Of a DNA stretch of 64,000 nt, positions 29,135 to 37,778 are shown in pieces (within the stretch, counting starts at the first letter, position 1; the number at the start of each line of letters is the position of its first letter). The stretch is from Isoptericola sp. BMS4 (GTDB lineage Bacteria; Actinomycetota; Actinomycetes; Actinomycetales; Cellulomonadaceae): the NCBI RefSeq assembly GCF_011634835.1, contig NZ_SIRP01000001.1:737140-801139 (forward strand). Reading direction: 5' to 3'. The translations under genes and the position numbers were made by a program. The notes below the pieces were generated by a model. It saw nothing but the letters and a program-made list of their open reading frames with translations. It did not search any database and was not told the origin of the DNA.

Positions 29135-30100
29135 GTCGTGGAGTTCCGCCTCGCGCCGGACGACGTCTCGGCGATCCGCTTCGGCGTCTCGCCGGGCCAC
29201 GAGCTCGCCCACGCCGTCCGCGTGCTGGGCCGTCCGGCGTACCACCCGCTCCAGTGGGGGTGGCTGCGCCGCGCCCGCCGGCAGGCCCCCGTACGGGCCC
29301 TCGAGCTCCTCCAGCTGCTCGTGGGCCCCGACGGGTACATGCCCGACTTCCTCACCTCGACGCCCGGCTGGGACCTGGGCCCGCAGGAGGAGCTGGAGCG
29401 CCTGCGCCACGCCGACCTCGCCGGCGTACGGGTGGACCTGGGCAAGCGCGTCGACCGGACCACCGGCGCCGAACGGCGCGCGCTGCGCGCCCTCGCCGAC
29501 CACCCGGAGCGCGCCCGCGCGGTCGCCGCCGACGCGTGGGAGCAGTGCTGGGAGGCGCTCCTCGCCCCGTACTGGTCGCAGCTCGAACGGATCCTGCACG
29601 CCGACGTCGCGGTGCGGTCGCGCCGCACCAGCACCGACGGGCTGGGCCGGATGGTCGAGACACTGCACGAGGCCGTGACCTGGGCGCCCGACGCAGTGCG
29701 CGTCCGGCTGCGGATGCACGCCGAGGTGGTCGACTGCGCCGGCAGCGGGCTCGTGCTCGCGCCGTCGGTCATGGCCCCGCGCTGCGCCGTCGTCACCGAG
29801 CCGCCCGCGCAACCCACCCTCTATTACCCGGCGTCAGGGGTGTCCGAACGCTGGGCGGACGGCGGCGCCGGGACCGCCGAGGCGCTCGCCGCCCTCCTCG
29901 GGGCGGGCCGGGCGCGGGTGCTCCTGGCCACGCGGGCACCGCTGTCGACGAGCGAGGTCGCCGCCGCCTGCGGCATCGCCGTCTCGACCGCCTCGCACCA
30001 CCTGTCGGCCCTGGCTGGTGCCCGCCTCGTCGACCCCCGCCGCGACGGCGCACGCGTCGTGCACGTGCGCACCCCGCTCGGGGAGGCGCTGGCCGGCTGA
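29123..30100 (+). CDS. ArsR-like winged-helix regulator with N-terminal DUF5937-type domain
   Basis: 325 residues. The N-terminal about 230 residues (VEFRLAPDDVSAIRFGVSPG, then the LEVLQLL-like LELLQLLVGPDGYMPDFL) match the DUF5937-type region seen before ArsR helices. The C-terminus is the HTH: LSTSEVAAACGIAVSTASHHL. The domain order is the reverse of simple ArsR proteins. No metal-binding cysteines are evident. The GTG at 29123 has TACGGT 6 nt upstream (leaderless); a GTG at 29138 is the alternative. Confidence 0.78.
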   Translation: MHRNVVEFRLAPDDVSAIRFGVSPGHELAHAVRVLGRPAYHPLQWGWLRRARRQAPVRALELLQLLVGPDGYMPDFLTSTPGWDLGPQEELERLRHADLAGVRVDLGKRVDRTTGAERRALRALADHPERARAVAADAWEQCWEALLAPYWSQLERILHADVAVRSRRTSTDGLGRMVETLHEAVTWAPDAVRVRLRMHAEVVDCAGSGLVLAPSVMAPRCAVVTEPPAQPTLYYPASGVSERWADGGAGTAEALAALLGAGRARVLLATRAPLSTSEVAAACGIAVSTASHHLSALAGARLVDPRRDGARVVHVRTPLGEALAG

Positions 30101-30174
30101 CGCCGGCGCCCGCGGGGGAGGCCTGTGCCGCGCGCCGCCGATGGAGCACAATGGACGGACCGGGAGGTGTTCCC

Positions 30175-30396
30175 ATGGTCACGAGGGACGAGGCACGTGC
30201 CGCCAAGTCTGCCCTGCTCGGCGCGCTCGCCGGCGTCCGCGGCGTGTGCGGCGTAGGGCTCTCGCAGCGCGGCGGCGAGTCGGACTGGGTGCTGCGCGTC
30301 AACGTCGAGACACTGAGCGCCCGCAAGGACGTCCCGCCCGTGGTCCGGGGCGTCCCCGTGCAGGTGCAGGTCGTCGGGCCCGTCACCGCCCGCTGA
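30175..30396 (+). CDS. Small protein resembling the N-terminal domain of the protease at 18078
   Basis: 73 residues with a good GGGAGG ribosome-binding site 7 nt before ATG. A helix (RDEARAAKSALLGALAGV) is followed by strands (VCGVGLSQ, DWVLRVNVET) and the end VPVQVQVVGPVTAR. The pattern of strand, VPxxVRGVPVxVxxVGPVxA is similar to the region ahead of the catalytic domain in trypsin-like bacterial proteases, including the one at 18078. It may be a free-standing regulatory or inhibitor-like domain. Function unknown. Confidence 0.7.
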   Translation: MVTRDEARAAKSALLGALAGVRGVCGVGLSQRGGESDWVLRVNVETLSARKDVPPVVRGVPVQVQVVGPVTAR

Positions 30397-30408
30397 GACC
30401 TGCGTCGG

Positions 30409-30855
30409 TCAGCCGGGCTCGCCGGCCCACAACCGGGCGATGTCGGCCGCGCACTGGCTGTGCATCGTGACCTCGTGGCCGGAAATCGTCACCCTGGAGA
30501 CCAGCAGCCCCCGGCGGACGACGTCGAAGCGAGGGCGCTCGACGTCCCAGAGGACCGCGTCCAGGGAGAAGAGGCAGGCGCGATCCTTCGTGAACGCGAG
30601 CAGTCGGAGCGCCGTCACCCGGTCGTGAACGCTGTCGACGCCTGGGATTCCCGAGAGAGTCAGGGGGAGCAGTGCCACTCCCTTCAGCGCTTCGACGATC
30701 ACCAGGCCGTCGGCGATCACGGCGCAGGCTCCGTCGAACTCGGCGTCGAGGTTCCGGTACCGAAGACGTCGTTGATGCCGGGCCGTGCTCAGGTGGCTGG
30801 CTATCCCCATGGGTTGGCCGCCCTGTCTCTCGATCGTGACGCCGCCCGGAGGCAT
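30409..30855 (-). CDS. Unknown protein, possible PH-like fold
   Basis: About 148 residues. I do not recognise the family. The alternation in LLAFTKDRACLFSLD and RRGLLVSRVTISG suggests a bacterial PH-like beta sandwich with a C-terminal helix (CAADIARLW). Codon usage is less GC-rich than in the flanking genes. A TACGAT hexamer at 30878-30873 on the minus strand would start transcription near 30866, favouring the ATG at 30855 over a GTG at 30885; an ATG at 30810 is also possible. It is divergent from the two-gene module that follows. Confidence 0.6.
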   Translation of the reverse strand: MPPGGVTIERQGGQPMGIASHLSTARHQRRLRYRNLDAEFDGACAVIADGLVIVEALKGVALLPLTLSGIPGVDSVHDRVTALRLLAFTKDRACLFSLDAVLWDVERPRFDVVRRGLLVSRVTISGHEVTMHSQCAADIARLWAGEPG

Positions 30856-30956
30856 GGGCTCGCCAGATCGTGATCGTACCGACACTCCGCCCGATCTGGC
30901 GCGTGTCGGTGCCGCGTAGCAAGATGATGAACTACCACGAACGGAAGGACGCAGAG

Positions 30957-31154
30957 ATGGCTCCCCGCACGATCGAAGTCACGCGCGCCGAGCTCGAAGG
31001 CCGACGTGCGGACATCCTCGTGTCGCTGGGAACCGGCCTGGACGACTTCCGGGAGCGCGTGGCCCGCGGGTCGCTCGCTGGTTTTGAATGGGATGCGGTG
31101 GAAGAACTCGAGGAGATCGCGTTTCTTCTCGGGGAAACCGCCGATGACTTCTGA
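30957..31154 (+). CDS. Small acidic protein of unknown function, first gene of a coupled pair
   Basis: 65 residues, strongly acidic at the C-terminus (WDAVEELEEIAFLLGETADDF) and probably all-helical. AAGGA lies 8 nt before the ATG. The reading frame runs 11 nt into the next gene, so the pair is translationally coupled. A small acidic protein encoded directly upstream of a larger unknown protein resembles antitoxin-toxin or chaperone-partner layouts, but no family match is evident. Lower GC than flanking genes. Confidence 0.65.
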   Translation: MAPRTIEVTRAELEGRRADILVSLGTGLDDFRERVARGSLAGFEWDAVEELEEIAFLLGETADDF

Positions 31155-31866
31155 TCTCGAAGTACGGTCCCGCGAGTTCGCCGGCGAGATCGGCGACGTG
31201 ATCGCGGCCACGCTGGGCGACCACGTGCAGATGGTCTCCGTCAAGCACGGGGATCGATACGTCGTCCGACCCGACGGCGCGACGAAGAAGGATCAGCGCA
31301 TCCAACTGCACGTCCAGCGGCAGCACCTGGCAGACCTTGCCGTCGCCGTCTTCCTCCAGCTCGACCATGCCGGGGAGCATCTGAAGGCGACCCGCACCGA
31401 CATCGCCGTGTACTCGACGCTGGACCGCACTCCTTTGGTTCGCCTGGACTACCTTAGCGACATGCGGACCGACCCCGTCTGCCATTGGCAGTTCCATGGA
31501 GAACGTGGCGCTTTCAGCCACCTGCTCGCCATCGCGCACGCCAAGGACAGTCGCCAGGTCAGTCAGCCTCACGATCTGTCCAGCGTTCATCTGCCGGTCG
31601 GCGGGGAGCGATTCAGGCCCTGTCTCGAGGACGTGCTCGAGATGCTCATCAGGGACTGCGGCGTCGACGCGGTCGACGGCTGGCAGACGGCGCTTGAAGA
31701 GGGACGCGAGAGGTGGCGCATGAGGCAGTTTCGGACGACCGTGCGCGACCTCCAGCAGGAAGCCGCTGACGTCCTCGAGAAGTATGGCTGGGCTGTCTCG
31801 CCGCCCGGGAGCGACCTCACGTCACACCTCGCCCCCTACCGGCAGTCACCGACGTCGGGCTCGTAG
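31144..31866 (+). CDS. Unknown 240-residue protein, partner of the small acidic protein
   Basis: 240 residues, no signal peptide or membrane segment. I do not recognise a domain. Visible features are a basic beta-rich part (VSVKHGDRYVVRPDGATKKD), a His-rich block with CHWQFHGERGAFSHLLAIAH and QPHDLSSVHLPVGGERFRP, and a C-terminal helix with a run of charged residues (EEGRERWRMRQFRTTVRDLQ). The clustered His, Arg and Glu residues could form an active or metal site. It overlaps the upstream gene by 11 nt. Codon choice is visibly less GC-rich than in housekeeping neighbours, suggesting later acquisition. Confidence 0.68.
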   Translation: MTSDLEVRSREFAGEIGDVIAATLGDHVQMVSVKHGDRYVVRPDGATKKDQRIQLHVQRQHLADLAVAVFLQLDHAGEHLKATRTDIAVYSTLDRTPLVRLDYLSDMRTDPVCHWQFHGERGAFSHLLAIAHAKDSRQVSQPHDLSSVHLPVGGERFRPCLEDVLEMLIRDCGVDAVDGWQTALEEGRERWRMRQFRTTVRDLQQEAADVLEKYGWAVSPPGSDLTSHLAPYRQSPTSGS

Positions 31867-31884
31867 GACGGCCACCTCCACGCG

Positions 31885-33870
31885 ATGTCGCAGAATGTCC
31901 GGGTGGCTTCCTCGTCTCTTCTGCCCCGTGTCCGCGCCTCCGAGCTCGTCGGCCGTGGCTGGCTGAACACCGGCGGCCACGACGTCACCCTCGCCGACCT
32001 GCGCGGCAAGGTCGTGGTCCTCGATTTTTGGACCTTCTGTTGCATCAACTGCCTGCACGTCCTGGACGAGCTGCGCGAGCTGGAGGAACGCCACCGCGAC
32101 GAGCTGGTGATCGTCGGCGTGCACTCGCCGAAGTTCGCGCACGAGGCCGACCCGGACGCGCTCGCGGCTGCCGTCGAGCGGTACGAGGTGCGCCACCCGG
32201 TGCTGGACGACCCGGAGCTCGTCACCTGGGGCGCGTACACCGCCCGGGCCTGGCCGACGCTGGTCGTGATCGACCCCGAGGGGTACGTCGTCGCGCAGAT
32301 GGCGGGGGAGGGGCACGCGTCGGCGATCGAGGCGATCGTCGACGAGCTGGTCGCGGAGCACGACGCCAAGGGCACCCTGCACCGCGGCGACGGCCCCTAC
32401 GTGCCGCCGACACCGGAGCCCAGCACGCTGCGCTTCCCCGCGAAGGCCGTGGCGCTGCCGGGCGGCAACCTGCTCGTCGCGGACGCCGGGCACCACTCCC
32501 TCGCCGAGCTGGAGGCCGACGACGAGACGCTGGTGCGCCGCATCGGCTCGGGCGAGCGCGGTTTCGCGGACGGCGCGGACGACGCCCGGTTCAGCGAGCC
32601 GAACGGCCTCTGCCTCGTCCCCGACGAGCTGCGCGCGCGACTCGGCTACGACGTGCTCGTCGCCGACACCGTCAACCACGCGCTGCGCGGCGTGCACCTG
32701 GCGTCGGGGCACGTGTCCACCGTCGCGGGGACCGGCGACCAGTTCATGGTGGGAGGGCAGGAGAACCTGCTCGACGGTGACGACGCGGACCTGGCCGCCG
32801 GCGTCCCCGCGCGGTCGGTCCGGCTCTCCTCGCCGTGGGACGTGGCGTGGTCGGCGGAGTTGGGCGCGTTCGTCGTCGCGATGGCGGGGAACCACACGCT
32901 GTGGGCGTTCGAACCGGTGGCGCGGGACGGCCACGGGAGCGTCCGCCTGCTCGCCGGCACGATGAACGAGGGGCTGGAGGACGGCCCCGGCGACGAGGCG
33001 TGGTTCGCCCAGCCGTCGGGGCTTGCGCCCGCACCGGACGGCGGGCTCTGGCTGGCCGACGCCGAGACGTCCGCCCTGCGCCGCGTCGAGTTGTCAGACT
33101 CAGCGCGGGGTATGCCTCGCGCTGAGTCTGACAACCCGGGGGAGGTGGCAGTGAGCACCGCCGTCGGGCAGGGGCTGTTCGACTTCGGCCACCGCGACGG
33201 CACGGCCGCCGAGGCCCTGCTGCAGCACCCGCTCGGGGTGGCGACGCTGCCGGACGGCTCCGCGGTCGTCGCCGACACGTACAACGGCTCGCTGCGCCGC
33301 TACGACCCCGCCACCGACGCCGTCACGACGCTGGCGAGCGGCCTGGCCGAGCCGTCCGGCGTCGTCGTGCAGGTGGCGGGCGACGCCGTGCACCTGCTCG
33401 TCGTGGAGTCGGCCGCGCACCGGGTCACGCGGGTGGCGCTGCCCGCCGGCCTGGCGGGCGAGGTGCTCGACGCCGGCGCCCACCGGGTCGCCCGTGCCGC
33501 GACCGAGGTCGCCGCCGGTGCCCTGCGCCTCGACGTGCCGTTCGTCCCGGCGCCCGGGCAGAAGCTCGACGACCGCTTCGGCCCGTCCACCGAGCTGCGA
33601 GTCAGCGCAACCCCGCCCGCGCTGCTGCTCGACGGCGCGGGCGACGGCGTCGACCTGGCCCGCGACCTCGTCGTCAACCCCGACGTCACGGAGGGCGTGC
33701 TCCACGTGACGGCGAAGGCGGCGTCGTGCGACGTCGTGCCGCTCGGCCCCGACGGCGAGCCCGACCCGGACGTCTTCCCCGCCTGCCACCTCGCCCAGCA
33801 GGACTGGGGCGTGCCCGTGCGGGTCACCGGCACCGGTGCCGCCGAGCTCAGCCTGCCGCTGCGCGGCTGA
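31885..33870 (+). CDS. Thioredoxin-like / NHL-repeat fusion protein
   Basis: 661 residues. The N-terminal about 160 residues are a TlpA/AhpC-like thioredoxin fold with VVVLDFWTFCCINCLHVLDE, whose CxxC is within FCCINC, and AWPTLVVIDPEGYV with the cis-Pro. The rest is an NHL-type beta propeller (repeated NGLCLVP, LLVADAGHHSLAEL, VVADTYNGSLRRYDP). There is no signal peptide, so it probably acts in the cytoplasm. Residues encoded at 33090-33135 come from a near-perfect palindrome inserted between propeller blades. A GTG at 31903 is an alternative start. Confidence 0.87.
   Translation: MSQNVRVASSSLLPRVRASELVGRGWLNTGGHDVTLADLRGKVVVLDFWTFCCINCLHVLDELRELEERHRDELVIVGVHSPKFAHEADPDALAAAVERYEVRHPVLDDPELVTWGAYTARAWPTLVVIDPEGYVVAQMAGEGHASAIEAIVDELVAEHDAKGTLHRGDGPYVPPTPEPSTLRFPAKAVALPGGNLLVADAGHHSLAELEADDETLVRRIGSGERGFADGADDARFSEPNGLCLVPDELRARLGYDVLVADTVNHALRGVHLASGHVSTVAGTGDQFMVGGQENLLDGDDADLAAGVPARSVRLSSPWDVAWSAELGAFVVAMAGNHTLWAFEPVARDGHGSVRLLAGTMNEGLEDGPGDEAWFAQPSGLAPAPDGGLWLADAETSALRRVELSDSARGMPRAESDNPGEVAVSTAVGQGLFDFGHRDGTAAEALLQHPLGVATLPDGSAVVADTYNGSLRRYDPATDAVTTLASGLAEPSGVVVQVAGDAVHLLVVESAAHRVTRVALPAGLAGEVLDAGAHRVARAATEVAAGALRLDVPFVPAPGQKLDDRFGPSTELRVSATPPALLLDGAGDGVDLARDLVVNPDVTEGVLHVTAKAASCDVVPLGPDGEPDPDVFPACHLAQQDWGVPVRVTGTGAAELSLPLRG
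33090..33135. repeat. Near-perfect palindrome inside the thioredoxin/NHL gene
   Basis: Arms 33090-33110 and 33115-33135 (GTTGTCAGACTCAGCGCG...) are complementary over 21 bp with one mismatch around a TATG centre. Base composition differs sharply from the surrounding codons. It stays in frame and encodes LSDSARGMPRAESDNP. Confidence 0.8.
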
Positions 33871-33888
33871 CCGGGCTAAAGTCGCCGG

Positions 33889-34770
33889 GTGACCGAGACC
33901 ACCACTGACGTGCTCGTCGCCGGCCCGGCGTCCTGGAACACCCTCGTGCAGCTCGACGCGCTGCCCGAGCCGCACCCGCACACGCTGTTCGCGCGCGACC
34001 ACCACGCGACGGTGGGCGGCACGTCGGCCGGCAAGGCGCTGAACCTCGCGGCGCTGGGCCGCACGGTGGCGCTGCGCACGGTGCTCGGTGCCGACGACGA
34101 GGGCGCCCGGGTGCGCGACCGGCTCACCGCCGCGGGGGTGCGCCTGCTCGCGGAACCGGCGCCCGACGGCCGCACCGAGAAGCATCTCAACCTCATGGAC
34201 GCGAGCGGCGGGCGCGTGTCCGTCTACCTGCAGGCGCCGGGCGAGGTCCCGCCCGCCGGGCCGGCGTGGGACGCGACGCTCGCCGCGGTCGACGCGGCCC
34301 GCGCCGTCGTCGTCGACCTGGCCCTCCACTCGCTGCCGGTGCTCGCCGCGGCGCGCGAGCGGGGCCGCGACGTGTGGGTGGACCTGCACGACGACGACGG
34401 CACGACGGACTTCCACCGCCCGTGGCGGGAGGCGGGCACGCACGTCTTCCTCAGCTCCGACCGGCTCGCCGACCACCGCGCCTTCATGGCCGAGCGCCTC
34501 GACGGCGGTGCCCGACTCGTCGTGTGCACGCACGGCGCGCGCGGGGCGACGGCCCTGACGGCCGACGGATTCCTCGACGTCCCCGCCAGCCCGGTGGACG
34601 ACGTCATCGACACGAACGGCGCGGGCGACGGGTTCTTCGCCGGCTTTCTGGACGCGCACCTGCGCGGGGCGACGACCGCCGAGGCCATGGCCGCGGGGGC
34701 CGCGCACGCGGCGCGCGTGGTGCGCAGCCCGGACCTGAGCCCGACGGCGGAGGGCGCCGCCGACCGGTGA
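33889..34770 (+). CDS. PfkB-family carbohydrate kinase
   Basis: 293 residues. The ribokinase/PfkB fold has the N-terminal di-glycine ATVGGTSAGKALNLAALG and the catalytic DTNGAGDGFFAGFLDA anion-hole motif near residue 240. It phosphorylates a sugar or nucleoside with ATP; the substrate cannot be read from sequence. The GTG at 33889 has TAAAGT 6 nt upstream, so a leaderless transcript separate from the preceding gene is likely. Confidence 0.88.
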   Translation: MTETTTDVLVAGPASWNTLVQLDALPEPHPHTLFARDHHATVGGTSAGKALNLAALGRTVALRTVLGADDEGARVRDRLTAAGVRLLAEPAPDGRTEKHLNLMDASGGRVSVYLQAPGEVPPAGPAWDATLAAVDAARAVVVDLALHSLPVLAAARERGRDVWVDLHDDDGTTDFHRPWREAGTHVFLSSDRLADHRAFMAERLDGGARLVVCTHGARGATALTADGFLDVPASPVDDVIDTNGAGDGFFAGFLDAHLRGATTAEAMAAGAAHAARVVRSPDLSPTAEGAADR

Positions 34771-34782
34771 GCCCGCGGCGCG

Positions 34783-35457
34783 TCAGGCGAGACCGGCGTC
34801 GCGCGCGACGATCGCCGCCTGCATGCGCGAGACCACCCCGAGCTTCGCGAGCACCCGCGACACGTGCGTCTTGGCCGTGGCCTCGGTGATGACGAGCTCG
34901 TCGGCGATGGCCTGGTTCGACAGGCCGCGCCCCAGCGCCGTGAGGACGTCGACCTCCCGTGGGGTCAGGCCGTCGAGGCTCGCCGTCGTGGAGGGGCCCT
35001 CGGGCGGGGGGCCGGTGTCCGGAAGCCCCGCGTACGCGGCGAGCACGCGCCGCGTCACCTCCGGGGCGAGGACGCCGTCGCCGGCGGCGACCCGGCGGAC
35101 GGCGTCGAGCAGCGCCGCGGGCTCCGCCGACTTCAGCAGGAACCCGGCGGCCCCGGCGCGCAGCGCGCCGTCGACGTACTCGTCGAGGTCGAACGTCGTG
35201 AGCACCAGCACCGCGGCGAGCCCCTCGCCCGCGATCGTCCGCGTGGCGGCGATGCCGTCGACGCCCGGCATGCGCAGGTCCATGAGCACGACGTCGGGAC
35301 GCAGCGCGCGCGTGTTCGCCACGGCCGCGGTGCCGTCGGCGGCCTCGCCCACGACCTCGACGTCCCCCGCGGCGTCGAGCAGCATTCGCAGCCCGGCGCG
35401 GATCGCGGCGTGGTCGTCGGCGAGCAGCACCCGCACGGGCCCTGTCGTCCCGGTCAT
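34783..35457 (-). CDS. NarL/FixJ-type response regulator
   Basis: 224 residues. Receiver domain with the acidic pocket DDH at 14-16, phospho-acceptor Asp60 in VVLMDLRMPGVDG and the conserved Lys in GFLLKSAEP. The C-terminal LuxR HTH is LTPREVDVLTALGRGLSNQ and ATAKTHVSRVLAKLG. Partner of the upstream histidine kinase, with which it overlaps by 4 bp. Confidence 0.94.
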   Translation of the reverse strand: MTGTTGPVRVLLADDHAAIRAGLRMLLDAAGDVEVVGEAADGTAAVANTRALRPDVVLMDLRMPGVDGIAATRTIAGEGLAAVLVLTTFDLDEYVDGALRAGAAGFLLKSAEPAALLDAVRRVAAGDGVLAPEVTRRVLAAYAGLPDTGPPPEGPSTTASLDGLTPREVDVLTALGRGLSNQAIADELVITEATAKTHVSRVLAKLGVVSRMQAAIVARDAGLA

Positions 35458-36821
35458 CGTTCTCCTCCTTCGGCCGGCACGACGGCGCGCACCACCCAGC
35501 CGCCGTCGGGCGTGGGGCCGGCGTCGAACGTGCCCCCGACGCCCTCGGCGCGCTCGCGCATGGTGAGCAGCCCGGTGCCCGCGCTGAGGGGCGGGTCGGG
35601 CGCCACCGGCGGCTCGCCGTCGGGCGGGTCGTTGCGGACCTCCAGCCGCACCGCCTCCGTGGGCGTCGGGTCCCACGCGAGCCGCACGACGGCGGGGGCG
35701 CCGGCCGCGTGCTTGCGGGCGTTCGTCAGGGCCTCCGTGGCGATGCGGTGCAGGGCCTGGCTCACCGCAGCGGGCAGCGGCACGGCGACGACCCGGTCGG
35801 GGTCCAGTAGGTCCACGTCGCCGCCCGCCGACCGCGCGGCGTCGACCAGGTCGGCCAGCCGGTCGAGCCGGCCGGGGGCGGCGAGCGCGTCGCGGGGCGC
35901 GTCCGCGCGCAGCAGGTCGATCATCGCGCGCATCTCCGTCAGGGAGGTCACGGCGCTGGCGCGCACCTGCTCCAGCGCGGCCCGGTCGCGGCTCGCGCCC
36001 TGCCCGTCGTCGTCCGGCGGCACGGCGAGCGCCGCGCCCGAGTGGATCGCGATCGTCGACAGGTGGGAGGCGATGACGTCGTGCAGGTCGCGGGCCATCG
36101 CCGCCCGCTCGGCCTGCACCGCCTCGTGGCGGTCGAGCTCCGCGAGACGGGTGAGGTCCGCGGCGCGCTCACGCTCCAGCTCCGCGGCGTGGGCCGCCTC
36201 GTCGGCGCGGGCGCGCTCCAGCTCGGCGAGCTCCGACTTCTGCCGCACGTTCTGCGCCCACCACATGGGCATCAGCAGGACGGCGCCGAGCAGCAGCCCG
36301 CCGTTGACGAAGCCGCGCACGTCGCGGGTGGCCTCGCCCACCGCCACCGCACCGACGATCGTGAGCGTGGCGTTGACACCCCACAGCCAGCGCTGGGCCG
36401 TCCGGCCGGACCACATCGCCGCCCCGTACAGCAGGTCCCACAGCACGAGCATCATCGCGAGGCTGCCGCCCCACGCGACGTCGACGGCGAGGGGGACGAG
36501 GACGGCGGCGAGCGCGAGCATCGGGTGGGTGCGCTTGGCGAGCGTGAGCGCGCAGGCCACCGCGAGCAGCGCCACCCGCCACCACGGCTGCGGGTCGCCG
36601 ACGAGCGGCGGGTCCCAGGTGAACGTGTCGACCAGGCCCACCTGCAGCAGCACCCAGCCGATCACGAAGAGCGTCCCCGCGTTGAACAGGTCGGAGCGCC
36701 GGTCGTCGCCGCGCCACGGGCGGGCGACCGCCTGCGCGATCGCCCCCACGGACCGTGCGTCCCCGCCCGCGGGCGCCTCGCGCCGCGCGCGGACGGCGTC
36801 GCGGGGCCGGTCCGTCGTCAT
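35454..36821 (-). CDS. Sensor histidine kinase (HisKA_3 type)
   Basis: 455 residues. About five membrane segments lie in residues 45-190, a coiled coil with ELERARADEAAHAAELERE follows, and the phospho-accepting His247 is in ARDLHDVIASHLS. The ATPase domain includes ALHRIATEALTNARKHA (N box) and GTGLLTMRERAEGVGG (G box). No outer sensor domain is seen, so the membrane part probably senses the signal. The ATG at 36821 is chosen because only upstream non-family sequence precedes it. Confidence 0.92.
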   Translation of the reverse strand: MTTDRPRDAVRARREAPAGGDARSVGAIAQAVARPWRGDDRRSDLFNAGTLFVIGWVLLQVGLVDTFTWDPPLVGDPQPWWRVALLAVACALTLAKRTHPMLALAAVLVPLAVDVAWGGSLAMMLVLWDLLYGAAMWSGRTAQRWLWGVNATLTIVGAVAVGEATRDVRGFVNGGLLLGAVLLMPMWWAQNVRQKSELAELERARADEAAHAAELERERAADLTRLAELDRHEAVQAERAAMARDLHDVIASHLSTIAIHSGAALAVPPDDDGQGASRDRAALEQVRASAVTSLTEMRAMIDLLRADAPRDALAAPGRLDRLADLVDAARSAGGDVDLLDPDRVVAVPLPAAVSQALHRIATEALTNARKHAAGAPAVVRLAWDPTPTEAVRLEVRNDPPDGEPPVAPDPPLSAGTGLLTMRERAEGVGGTFDAGPTPDGGWVVRAVVPAEGGER

Positions 36822-36952
36822 CGTCCCATCCCAGCACAGCGTCCACGGTCGCGGATCGGCCGAAGGGTGTACGCGGCCGCCCGGCGTGCCCGCGCGCGGG
36901 ATCACTCGTTCGGCCGACGCGGCGGGGGCCGGCGCGCGGCAGGATCGCCGGC

Positions 36953-37774
36953 ATGGAGCTTCCCCTCGACATCGGCGGCCTCGAGGGCGCCGGCCTGGCC
37001 GCCATGGCGGGCGCCCTCGTGGTGCTGGCGCTCGTCGACTCGACGAGCTTCGGCACGCTGCTCGTGCCCGTGTGGCTGCTCATGGCGCCCGGCCGCCCTC
37101 GCCCGGGGCGTCTGCTCGCCTACCTCGGCACGGTCGCCGCCTTCTACCTCGTCGTCGGCGTCGTCGTCATGCTCGGCGCGGGCGCGTTCCTCGACCGGTA
37201 CGGCGAGGCGCTGGACTCGAGGCCGGTGGTGATCGTGCAGCTGCTGCTCGGCATCGGTCTGTTCGCGCTGAGCTTCCGCTTCGACGGCAAGCGCGCCCGG
37301 GCGCGGGCGGAGCGCGAGGGCGCGCGGCCCGGGCGGCTCGTACGGTGGCGGGAACGGGCCATGGGCGTCGAGGCCGCCGACGACGGCGCCCCCGCGGCGC
37401 CGGGCACCCTCCCGGTCGCGACCGTGCGGCCGCGGACGTCGGCGCTGCCGCTCATGGGGCTGGCGCTCGGTGCCGCGGCGCTCGAGGTCGGCACGATGCT
37501 GCCCTACCTGGCGGCGATCGGCCTGCTCTCGTCGTCGGGCCTGGCGACGGGCACGTCCGTCGGGGTCCTCGCCGCGTACTGCGTCGTCATGGTGGCGCCG
37601 GCTCTCCTGCTGCTCGCCGGGCGCCTGGTCGCCGCGCGCGCCGTCGACCCGTTGCTGCGGCGCCTGGACCGCTGGCTGTCGAAGAACGCGGCCGAGATGA
37701 CGGGGTGGGTGCTCGGGATCGTGGGCGTGCTGCTGGCGCTCGACGCCATGGGGCGTCTCGGCTGGACGGGCTGA
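36953..37774 (+). CDS. GAP family membrane protein
   Basis: 273 residues with six membrane segments in two groups of three and a basic cytoplasmic loop between (about 115-160). The pattern ALVDSTSFGTLLVPVWLL and ALEVGTMLPYLAAIGLL matches GAP/Sap proteins, LysE-related exporters known in mycobacteria to help move glycopeptidolipid and sulfolipid. The substrate here is unknown. AGGA precedes the ATG. Confidence 0.82.
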   Translation: MELPLDIGGLEGAGLAAMAGALVVLALVDSTSFGTLLVPVWLLMAPGRPRPGRLLAYLGTVAAFYLVVGVVVMLGAGAFLDRYGEALDSRPVVIVQLLLGIGLFALSFRFDGKRARARAEREGARPGRLVRWRERAMGVEAADDGAPAAPGTLPVATVRPRTSALPLMGLALGAAALEVGTMLPYLAAIGLLSSSGLATGTSVGVLAAYCVVMVAPALLLLAGRLVAARAVDPLLRRLDRWLSKNAAEMTGWVLGIVGVLLALDAMGRLGWTG

Positions 37775-37778
37775 CCCG

